DNA from: Haemonchus contortus
Taxonomy: Eukaryota > Nematoda > Chromadorea > Rhabditida > Trichostrongylidae
Direction of reading: 5' to 3'
DNA: 64,000 nt
Assembly (NCBI GenBank): GCA_000469685.2
Contig: LS997562.1
Span: forward strand, 36,430,345-36,494,344
Below are positions 37,801 through 49,800 of this stretch, piece after piece. How positions within the stretch are numbered: the first letter of the stretch is position 1; each line of letters begins with the position of its first letter. The position numbers and the translations under genes were made by a program. The notes below the pieces were generated by a model that saw nothing but the letters and a program-made list of their open reading frames with translations, did not search any database and was not told where the DNA came from.

Positions 37801-40800
37801 GGTACACTGCCCTTTTCTGAGAAGGCTTGTTATTGCGACTGACTTGCTTTGCGAATGTCACTCTGTGTACCATCATCGGCTCGTAATTGTTTAAATGTGC
37901 AGGCGAACTAATTTGTGATGACTAGTTCCACATAAATGGCTTTTCAGGGTGTTGTAGTAACACCTGCATACTTCAGGCCACTTCATGTTAAACCTGTTTG
38001 ACAGTCATGTTGCATTTGATGGTGTTGTTTGGCTTGCCGTCTGGCTTGCTCCCATGGTGGTTCATCTTACTAATCACGTGATGGGTGTTGATGGTCTCCA
38101 TGTAGTCCAAAGTTTCCAGCCGTAGGGGAGAATTTGATGTGCTAGTCCATTTAGCCCAACAGTTCGTAAAGCACTAGAACTACCGCTGAGTACCTTTGGC
38201 ACTTGCAACTGTCCACGATAGAAATTCACCCTTACCTGGGCTTGTGCTGTTCTTTTCGAATTGCAGAATTGCTTTTTTTGTCCTCACCCGTCTATCAAAT
38301 GGTATTTTTTTGGGTCCTGTCTGACAGTAGCTACAAAAGTGGTTCTGAACCAGGACCTTACAGTTCATCTTCTCAGTTCATTTTTCTGCGTGCAGCAACT
38401 TGGCACAGCTTCGCATTAGAATTACAAGCATTTCAGAACCAAGGCGTGGCGTTGTCTATCATCCACTGAAACCCGATAGAGATGTTCACTGTGAGTTATT
38501 TTTGAGTTTGTTTTGTCACCTTTGTTGCAAATCCACGTATGTTGGTTCTTTATTCCGATATCTTTATTACGTTTCATTTATTTTTGACATAATGACCTCT
38601 GACTTTCGACCTAATGAACGTCGTTCTTTCTAACGGGGTGCAGCATGACAGCGTAAGTAAAGCAATAAAAAAGTTCGTTTCCAATGTTTATAAAGGCGAC
38701 ACATTAACTGTCTCATAGAATTGATACCTGTACGCTGCGATTGTATTTGAACAGGGCTCTCACTCAAGAGCGTTGCTCCCGTCACCCCACCTCAGCTAAT
38801 TCAGCATTCGCATTTGCGAAAGCAACAAGTAACATGAAACTTCGCCCCTTTTGTGTCGTGAATCCTAATCCGCCAAAAATCAGAAAATAGGAAACTGTAA
38901 ACTTGGATGCGAAATCTCGCAGTGACAGTAGAACGGGAAAGTTCTCGTAGGGAAATTGACAGTAAAGATGATTTCTGCCCCATATGTACATTGAATATCT
39001 TCTGTCTAAAACAAGTTTTGCTATGGCTTTTCGAGGTAGGTGTTAGCTGCCAGCTCCAAAAAAGAACTCGGAACCGTTCGTGGATAAGTCTTGAAGAAAA
39101 GAGAGTTACTGCGAGAATTCGTGTAATGTTTTTCGCAAACAGACTCTCTCTCAGAACAATATTTGTATTGCTTTTTTTTCGGCGATGTCTATTGCTAACA
39201 AAGACGTGGTACACAACCAGCTAATTGGCCGTATATCTTGCGCTAACGCATTAATAAAGCAACCAGGCGGCCACGTACGCTACCGCGTGCGCCAGGGGCT
39301 CTAGTCATGAGGGACGGAGCCGCATGAGCTGAATTTCATTATAGACCTTTATCGGACTTATGAGTTTCCGCTCAAACCCCGCCTCATAAGGGCGGAGTCT
39401 GATCCTGCCACCCACCATAAGTGTTCCCATCCTGTCGCCTGTATTCCTACCAAGTTTGAGCTTTCTAGGTCCACGGGGAAAGAGTTATGATTTTCCAAAA
39501 TGTTTTCATAAAGCATTGCATTTTTGGAGAACGCCCCGCCCATCGGGGGTGGGTCTCACCAGTTCTATCTAACTTACCTATGCACACCTCTAGCCACATT
39601 TACACCTCAGATTTGAAGCTTGTGGCTGAATTTGAAATCATGTTCCTCAGTACAGCTCATTTCGACGCACGCCACCCCACTGTGGGCGGGGCTCCGCCAA
39701 GTTGATGTTGCTTGATACTTCTCGGGACATGGCCCACGCATCCCACGCTTGACCCGCTCTCTAGAGACAGATCTAAAGGAGCTAAGGAATTTCGTGACAG
39801 ACATACAGACAGAACGGCAGACAGAACGACAGAGAGACAGACAGACGGACAGACAGAACGACAAACGAAGCGCTTTATAGTAAGTAGGATACCTCTAAGT
39901 AGGATACCTCTAAAATGTTGAACAACACTTATAAAAAGCAATGATGACTTCAATATTGGGAGCTTTTTCTGAAAGTTTTTCATCTCCTTCAATTTTTCGT
40001 TCTTCTCTAGAGCAGTCTTCTAAAACAGGACGTGTTTAGATCCGGGTTATTCGAAGAGCGGGACGGATAGCCTCGAAGACAGGAAGAGAAGATGTTAGTT
40101 TTTTTGTTTATGCTGAAGTACTCGGAAAAGTAAGTGGGAAGAATTCATACATTAGCAAAGGAAAAATTTCATAGAGTTCATCAGAGGACACTGCACGTTA
40201 GGTACATAAAACGAACGTGAGAGGATATTTCGTTCAAACAAGTGTTTCAAAAAATGGCTATTGCCCTAGTTAATCTTGTTTCTTGCAAATGAATCTAACA
40301 CATTTCGCTGGCCCTAACCGGAACCCGGCTAGTTACCGGCTGTGGGGTCTTTGAATTTGCAGATGTTTTGCATCCCAAGCCTTTAAGAGAAGCCATTCTG
40401 CCTCAAAGCGAATTGTTTAGCGTCACTCTCGGACGAATATAAAGCCAAAGCGTACAGAGAGGCGGAAAAACAAAAAGAAAAGTTTGCTCATACGACAGCA
40501 GACGCGTACTCTCCAGAGTAAGTTGTTTGAGTAATCATTTGTGTTTTACAAGATTTTGGTATACGTACGAGTAATAATACCGAAATAAACCAGCAATAGC
40601 AGTATCAGTGGAAATATTCACAGTAATGCAAATGAGACTATATAATTTAGTGGTTAACGGCGTTTCGATAATAAAGAGTAGTCGGGACTTGTGATTAAGG
40701 GATAAGTTTATTGGCCAGTTCAGTAGCTGCCATGTGGACTTGCATGTTTGGAATTCAATTGCTAAAGTCACCATACCTCGACATCATAACCATACGCGCT

Positions 40801-43800
40801 TAATTTATCCAATTTATTTTTTTTTTCAATTCATTGTGAAGAGCATTACCTAGATTCTTCCGGTAGATTTGCACAAGATGCTGTTTTAAGGTACGACATA
40901 TTAATGATACTCGTCACGGGTGTGCTAATTGTTTTAGTGGTGGTTGCAATCTTTTCAGTGGAAACAGCTCCGGTCGAAGAGGTCAGCTTTACCACACTTG
41001 TTTTGTTTTTTTTTTAGTTGAGTTAGTTGATTGTGCCCTTACCATAGTTTTGTACAAACAACAGCCGTTCAACGCGGGATAATAAAAAATATTCCCATTG
41101 AGTAATCTAATAAGCTAAAGAGTTATCTGTAATAATTAATTAATTCTAAGAGCAGTTATTGAACAAATAAGTGGGGGTATAACATTGTCTCAAGAAAACA
41201 TATTTCCTGATAGTAGTAGTTGCTAGCGTCAAACGCTGATCGGTCATTACCACCAAAATTCTTAATGAAAGTGGCCTTTCGGTCAAATGATATGTTACAT
41301 CATAGAGTGGACAACTCACTTAAAGTCGGCTATACTCATAGGCCCAAAGATAGGACTCTTATTGCAGCCAGAAGACGAACCCGCCATTTTTGACATCAGT
41401 TACAGCCAAATGGCTATGGTCACGGAAAATATCGATTGCTCTATTCACATGAAGTAAGTTTTTCACATTTGCCAGTACTTGTTTCTAATATTAACCGCAG
41501 TGTGATTTTGTCACTACGGGTGATTATCATTCTACAACGTTAGATTTGGTTTGCCATTGAATTGAGCAAGTGAGCTTGCCCAAGTGCACTCATTTTCGTT
41601 TGGCTCTCAACGTGGTGGAGGTGAGTGAAGGAATATGCCTGGCTGTGTTGCGTCATTGTTGCGAAAGTCAAGCATTAGAACATGTTACCCCAGTAATCCG
41701 GCTGCAAGTCCCGACTCCAGCGCCTTGTCGTGACGCAATACAGCCAGTCTATCCACCCACATCATCTCCTGAGTGGTGGCAATCATACCTGAGTTCCCAT
41801 CTCACATCCCATCTTTTCGTCCAACGGTTTTATTTCGTTGGATCAAATGAACGCTTGTATGCGTTTTTTCCGGAGAACGTCCGTTGCGCGCGTCCATCGA
41901 AAATAGGTCACCCCGCCCACTTTGCGCGCGGCGCTCCACACTGAGGTCTCAAGATAGCATTACAGTACCCCCAAGTGTCAGTGGAGCGAACGATGTGCAT
42001 TTGTCCGTGTTATCTTTCCTTTGGCTGAATGCAGTGGACCAAGCGCAAATCGTATGCCCCATTGACAACTGCGACGTCTGTCAAGTATCGCGGGCTAACC
42101 CTCCGCATGCGACGGCTGCGGCGTGACCTAGTTTCGACGGACGCGCGCAACGAAGCGCACCCGTTTTTTCCCCAGAGTGCTGCGTTTTCACGCACTTATT
42201 TGCGTGAAGACGCCCTAGTCTGCTAGAAACGCACATACATATTTGCGTAAAGACGCACTAGTGGTTGCTTTCAGACTTCAACGGTTCTACCGACGTCCGT
42301 TCAACCGCGTGCGTGCAGCGACGGCGGTTCTAGACAGGTGTTGATAGCGCTGGAGATCGATCGATACCGCAAGACGGAATGATGAAATTAGTCATCCCAA
42401 CGTCTTGCGATATCGATCGGTATTCAGCGCTGTCACACCTGTCTAGAACTGCCGTCGCTGCACGCACGCAACGGACGGTCGGACGTCGGTTGAATCGTTG
42501 TAGTCTGAAAGCAACAACCCGGCAAAATACACATATCTGCTTAAAAGCGCACATATCAGCGTAGAACCGTAGATTCTTTTGATGCGCCCAATATGTGACG
42601 GGGTTAGAATATGTATTCAGAATATTGTAGAATATGTAATTTGAAATACGATATTCCAAAAGTTTTGCATTCATCCATAGTCCTTCTCTATCGTAACGGC
42701 ACTGTGAGAAACGGGTTTCCATACCGAGTTTTCGTTCACGTATTACGAAAGGCGGTAAAAATACCCCCTCTTTTTTACTCTAGGCGCTAAAGGGAAGAGA
42801 ATGAGGGCAGCCGGCGGGCTCTGCGGGACTGTGACAGTGCTCTGAAACGTTTTCAGCGAAGGGAATATAACATTTTAACTAAATCTCAGGAGGGGAGAAG
42901 CACAGGGGGATGGGTGAGTTCATTATCGTGTGCAAAGAGCTGGATGGGGGGTGAAGAATGAAGGTTCAGTTGACCACTGACCTATTTCTTCTCAGAGGTG
43001 TAAGTGATGGTAATCAACAATACTCAACAGTGAGTAATGCTAACAGTGATAAATTGAAATTTCCGAACGAGGCCTTGTCTTCCAGTCAGACACCACCGAG
43101 CGCTTTTCTAGAAGAGGATGCAAGGGCAGAATTAGGGGTTCCTTATAATTTGTCTCGTCAGTAGTGTGAGGATTTGTGCCCGAACGCTGCATCCTTTGCA
43201 TACTATTGAAATAGTGAAAAGGACAAAGGAAAGGCTCAAGTGTGCATCAGATTTGGATTATTGAAGCGTGATTTCAACAGGTGGTTATGGTCACTGCAGT
43301 ATGTTGTCGCATGACTATATTGAAGTTTAGCGACTGCTGTGGGTGCGTCCGTGTAAATTGGGGCCTGAATTCCGCCATCCTTTCGTAGGCTGTTCCTTTC
43401 GCCTCGCAGCAGGCCTCTTCAATTCAATTAGAGAGGTCCACTGGGAATTAGTAAACTTCCACACTGGTGAGAAGCGTGCGAAATGAAAAGTTTTCAATGA
43501 CGGACGAACGGATGATTTAAACGTATCGGCAAGTAAGATGTAGGTAATAAATTGAGTCAGCAAACTGCTAAAAATGAAAAGCTCTCGCGTAGTTAATCTT
43601 CCAGATCCTTTCAGATGTGCTAATGGCTTGAATTCTATACTCAAGGTTGTAGAAGCATTTGATTGTATAGTCAACAAGTTTGACGGATTAGGACATAGCC
43701 GCCTGTCCTCCTTCGTTTGTTTGTTTATTAGATGTCAAGCATGTATGAAGCCAGTAGGCCGAGAATCTAACGCGGAGTACATTGCTTCCATTAGCCCATT

Positions 43801-46800
43801 TAGTGTTCCTTTAAAAGTTAGGTAATCTGTCGTCCAAAAAATATGCTATTACATGAAAAATGTTGAGAATCTCTCTTATCTCTCTTATTTAGAAAGAGTA
43901 ACTTGGTGGTGGGTAGGTTGATGGAGTAGAGTGAGTACTGCAGAATGAAGTGAGTAATGTGGAGTGGAGTGGGTACTTCAAAACTAAGGTTTCAACCTGT
44001 ACTGGCATCGAGTTCTGTACACAAGTCTTTACAAAAATCGGGTGGGGGGTAATGCAGTTGAAAGAGCTCCGCTTCTTTTCAACATTGAGCGCTTGAGCGC
44101 AGAGAGGAGGTTAGCCTGCTCAGAAACGTTTTTAGCCGGAACATAGAGTTTTTTGACGTGAGCTTCAGGAGGGAAGGAAAGCCGGGGTGGGTGAGTCAGT
44201 TGAATATTCAACTCATACCCGATCCTGGTTTCAATGTCGGCATCCATCCTTCTCTACAACGAAGCCCTCAGTGCTGTATAAAGAGCGAAACCTCCCCCCC
44301 CCCCCAAGTACATTTTCTATCCATTCTATCCATTTTGTAAAAGTAAGGAGTGTCCGACCCGTCCGGTATAGAAAGAAAACTGAGACTTTTCAAGACATAC
44401 TGCTCTCTATACGACGTCAGCACAGGCAGCCATACGCCAAGGTATGGAATGTCTTTCAACGATGGTGCCGTCATCGGCAGATGGGCTAAACTCAACGCTT
44501 TCCATTATGGTCTACCGTCGTAAAAGAGACCGTGCCATAGTTTGTTCTTTTCCATTTGTTTGTTTCTCATTCATTTCATTTGTTTTGATAGGCCAGCAAA
44601 AGATTTCATTATTAGCTTTACTATGCAGGGTATCACAAAGTTATGGGCGCAATTAAAAAACTTCTAAGGTTGAATAGTTTAGCAAGTTTACTTCATTCGC
44701 TGTTAGTTGCACAAATATGTTTTCTCGGAATACGCACAGTACTGAAAAGGAACTTTCAATATCTTTTAGATTTCGGAAGCTCATTCAATGGCTGCTTTCG
44801 TAGTCCGCGATTTGGCCCGCGAGCGAGCGAGCGAACGAGCGACGGCGGACTATTCTTCCGGTGGGAGAATAGTCCCCCGTCGCTCGCTCGCTCGATCGCT
44901 CGCTCGCTCGCGGACCGGATCGAGGACCATGAAAGCAGCTAATACCACTTGCAATCATTGGCAATCGAGAGGTGGAAGAGCATAATGAAACTCCTTGTGA
45001 TGTGTAAAATCCGTTCATAAGGCTATTAAACGATACAGAGAACAATATTAAGTCAAAGACAAACCACGAAATGGTAGAAAGGCCAGTGTTTCCAAAGATA
45101 GGATAATTAAAATGGTCCGTTTGCGAATCTGGGTGCGCAATCGAAAGAAGGCAAAGGAGCAGGACTTACCAAAATTGTCGGTGGAGCGAACCACCAAGCG
45201 CAGTCCTTATTGCCCTTCCTATCGTATACAGAAATGTCGCTTCGTTTCCTATCTAGACAGAGCAGGGCCAAAAAATGCAGAAGGTTGCTAATTTAGTTGA
45301 GTGGAAACACGCAAACCTTCATCGTTTTGTCTGACGAGAAAAATTCCGTGATGAATCCATTCCTCAACAAATGAAACTATCGCATTCTGGATAGAAAAAT
45401 CGGATGCGCAATCTCTCAAAAAAAAGTCGGGCACTATTTACCCTTTACTGCCCCGCTCTGTCGGGAAAGGGCTGGATTTCTATCGAATTTTTTCAATAAG
45501 GTGAAACCGGCTAGAAACTTGCCTGGAGGGGTAATTTGACCCGTAGAACACGAATATCGCATCCATTCGTCATGAAAATGCCTGGCGCCCCGCAACGCCA
45601 AGTTTCCAGCAAGATTGGTGACCCAGCTCCGTTTGGCGCCGGCGCCTGTGGCGCGAGCGCTAGACATTTTTATGGCGAGTGGATGCCATATTCATGTTCT
45701 ACGGGTCAAATTACCCCTGTAGACAAGTTTCTAGCCGGTTTCATCTTCTTTGAAAAAATTCGGTGGAAATCCAGCTCATTCTCGACAAGGTGGGGCAGTA
45801 AAGGGTAAATAGTGCCAAAAGTCGTTATTAGAGAAGCAGAGTAAGACGGTTTCGTAGATACCGGCGAAAATGAACAAAGTTGTGTATTGAAGGGGCATAC
45901 TGACAGACGTACTGAAGCATTGATACGACTCTGCTTATTGGAACAGCTCGTGGTCTTTCCAGCAGGACGATAATCCAGTCCAAAGAGCCAAGCACCCCCC
46001 CCCCCCCAAGGGAGTAGTGCCAACGCGAGCTGCTCGGCCATAACATGGCCATGCTGCCCTCCAGATCCTACCTCACTTGACTTCTCCCTGTGGTCCCTTC
46101 ATAGAAGAGAACTTGCCGGTTTGCAATCCGAGTTTGTAATCCTAGAATGCAACTTCAAAAACTGTTGAGAATAAATGGAGGAGGACACCATGCAACATGC
46201 TAGGGGATCAAAAAGAGACTTTAGCCTTCTACCGGTGCCAATGGGGTTATTTTGAAATATGATTTGTAGCATGTTTTAGCACATAATGAAAGCAAAAGTA
46301 AATATAGATTCCGTTGTCATTCTCAGCTTACTTACTTACTTGGATACTTGGACGCTCGTTGTCGGCTGATAATCCTCAGCGGCGAGCACACGCTTCCATC
46401 CATTTTTGACGATCTTGAGCGGTTTGGGACCAGTGTTGACCATCGTTCCCCTGAAGTTTCTTTAGTGGATCACTCCATCTCGTTGCAGGACGGCCTAGTG
46501 TGCGTTTAATCTCACGTGGGTACCAGAACGTGACGCGAGTGGTCCACCTGTCGTCCGTGCGTCTAACCACGTGCCCTGCCCATCGTTTCTTTGCGTTCCA
46601 CGCGTACACTTCGGCGTCGCGGATGCCGGACATTGAGCGCATGTCTGCGCTGCGGAGGTTGAGACTTCTCTGCTTTGCGCGGTTGATCTTCAGCAGCGTC
46701 CGCTCTAGAGCTCTTTGTGCGCGAACCAGCATTAGCGTTGACGCCCTGTTCTCCGCCCACGTCTCGGATGCGTAACAGAGTGCTGGCAATACCGTAGAGT

Positions 46801-49800
46801 CGAAAAGGTCAGCTCGTACTTTCTTGTCCGATACGAGATGAGCCGCTTCTTTTATGTTTCCGATTGCCGCCCACGCGCATCTTCTGCGCCTCATAATCTC
46901 TGCACGCAGGTTGTTGTCCATGGAAATTAGACGGCCGAGGTACACATAGGAGTCGGTGAACGGTAACGTGGTCCCTTCTAGTGTGATGGGTGACGCATCC
47001 GCCCATTCGTTTCGCATGACCATTGTCTTGCTCCTGTTCATCGTGAGGCCAATGGCTTTGCTGACGTCGTCCAACTCCTCCACCATCTGCTGCAGCTCCT
47101 CTCGGTTTTGGCTGATGAGGACGATATCGTCTGCGAAGCGCAGGTTGGACAGTTTCCTGCCGTCGATATTGATGCCTTTATCGTCCCAGTCCAGTTGCAG
47201 CATCGCGTGGTTTAGTGCGGTGGTGAATAGTTTAGGAGATATCGTGTCACCTGCCTGACTCCTTTCTCAATCGGCACGCGAAGCTCTCGTTGGAACATGC
47301 GGGTGGTGGTAAACGTGTCTGTATTACATTGTTCCAGGAGGTTGATGTAGCATGGATCGACTCCTGCATGGTGCAATGCGTTCCAGACAGAGTTGTGCTC
47401 CACACTGTCGAATGCCTTCGCATAGTCGATAAAGCAGAGAAGGAGTGGTTGTTTGTATTCCCTGGTCCGCTCTATCAGCTGCGTGATAGTGTGGATGTGG
47501 TCCATGCAGCAGAAGCCCTTGCGAAAACCGGCTTGTTCGACTGGTTGGTACTCGTCCAATTGCCTCTCGAGTCTGTTAAGTATGATCTTAGTAAACAGCT
47601 TGTACGGCTGCGAGAGAAGCGCAATTGGACGGTAGTTTTTCATTTGATCGCGCTCTCCTTTCTTGAACAGAAGAACCGTGTTAGACTTCTTCCACTGGTC
47701 CGGGATCCTCTGAGCGTCCAGGTACTTGTTGAAGCGCTTGGTGAGCTGCTTGATGATGGTGTGGGACGCCGATTTCAAGAAGTCCGCTGAGATGCGGTCC
47801 GGTCCAGGTGCCTTTCTCGGTTTCATCTGACGTATGGCGCGTTCTACCTCCCATTCTTCTATCCTCGGAGCCACCTCTTGTGTTGGCGTAGGAATACGGG
47901 AAACCGATACCGTCGACCGAAAGAGGTTCGTGTAGTAGCTGACGGCGATCTCCTCGATCTTCGTTCTCGATGTCTGCGGTCTGCCCATCGCGTCCCTCAT
48001 AACTGCGATGATCGAGCGAGAGTCATTAAGGTCCTTACGACATCGCTTGAGGCTCGCTCTCGCCTCTGCTGCTTCCTTCAGTCGGGTGTCCTTGTATCGC
48101 TGTATCGACTCTCTCACAGCGATGCGGCACGCTTTATTGATCGTAGCACGTTCCAGAAGTGAAGACGAAGAGTTACGGTAAACGGCAGCCCGTTGTTGGA
48201 GGAGGGTTCGAGCATTTCCATCGATCCTGCTCCTCGAGTTGGCCCTTCCTGAAACAGCCGATGCCGTTGCGCAGTGTAGAAGTCCATTTACGAGCAAGTC
48301 GTAATCGTGTGTCAAGTCCTGTGCCTCCTGCCACGCGTACTGAACAGCTGCCACCTCCATGGCGCTAGTGTCATACCGCGGTAGTCGTATTGGAGGAGGC
48401 CGGAAGTGATCACGTCTTCGAAGTTTTGCTCGTAGGCGGATTTTGGCTCTGACGAGCCTATGGTCGCTTCCGGTGCGGAACGCTTCTACCACACTGACGT
48501 CCAGCAAACTCCACTTTCTGTTGGTGAGAACGTGGTCGATTTCGCTACGAGTCGCTGCATTAGGGCTCTCCCATGTCCAACGTCGACCTACGTTTTTCAC
48601 GAAGAAGCTGTTTCCGTGGAATAGGTTGCATGCCTCTAAAAGGTCCATCAAACGCTCTCCATTCTCGTTCGTTACTCCGATTCCATGTGGTCCAGTGCGT
48701 GCTGCTGCCGGACTTTCCTCGTGGATGACTGCGTTGAAGTCCCCAACAACGTACTTGTAGTATGATCGCTCATTTTTTGTAACCTGCTCCAGTTCCTTAT
48801 AAAAGGCGTCCTTTTCTCCGTCGGTTGCTGTTGACGTTGGCGCATAGCAGTTAATAATGCTGACTGTGGTGCGCTTATCGATGCGTAGCCGGAGAATGGC
48901 CAATCGCGGACTGAGTACCTCGATTGAGTCGATCAGATGTTCGATCCGACGATGGACCAAGAATCCCACGCCTCCGACGTTTTTTCCGTCGACTTTCGCT
49001 CCTAGAACGAAGAGGTGCCCGTCATTGGTCTTCTTGATGGCCGTTTCCTTGGTTTTCGTCTCCTGAAGAGCAATGACGTCGAAGCGAAGCCTCTTGCTGG
49101 TCTCATTCAAGATAGTTTGGTCCGCCTTCGAGGCAATGGTACGGCAGTTGTAGGTACAAATTCGTAAGCAGTCTCCATGCCTCGAAGGTTTTTCGTCCTG
49201 TGCACTCCAAATCCTGCGGCGGTTGTTGTCTACAGGTCCCTTCAGGTCGCCGTTTGCTCCAGTGCACTTGGAGCTCGTGCTTCCATCTGCGCCGCTCCGG
49301 ACCCTTATTGTGCGTGTTGAAGCTGTTTACCGTTGATTCTCAGCTTAGAGGCTTTAAATACATTGTCATGAATTGGCGCCCACAATTTGTGGCACCCTGT
49401 ACATAACCCGCAGCGTCTGTTTGTCTGTCGCGAAATTCTATGTTGGAGAACGAAGAAAACACATGTAGAGGTCGTATCAGGTTTTGAATACATTGCGCAT
49501 GGACTAGGAAGAACAGAGGACATGAGAGCTCGGCGGAGCTACGCTCACAGGGGGCGGGACGCGCGCCGAAGCTGGGCGGAGCCATGAAAGGAAATAATTA
49601 TGTTTCGTCTCATCGCAGTCCAGACGCCGGGAAAACTTTTAGAGAAGTCCTTGAACTGGGAAGGATTGGCTTCGAGGTTATAGGCGGGGCTAAAATCATG
49701 AATTAAAATGTGATCAGGAACTGTTAAGAAATTCCCAAGGCAGGCGGGTTGCACCAAGGTGGGTGGGAGTAGGGGGGTCTGCACTAAGGTGAGGAAGCAT

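Noticed and set aside
39712..39921. Frames rich in DRTADRT / SVCLSVCL
   Set aside because: They translate the AGACAGAC-rich tail of a repeat element.
44785..45045. Opposing frames with GPRASERSSERAT
   Set aside because: They come from the palindromic foldback element 44790-44940.
47290..47790. 166-codon plus-strand frame, and the other plus frames over 46.5-49.1 kb
   Set aside because: They are antisense shadows of the RTE endonuclease-reverse transcriptase.
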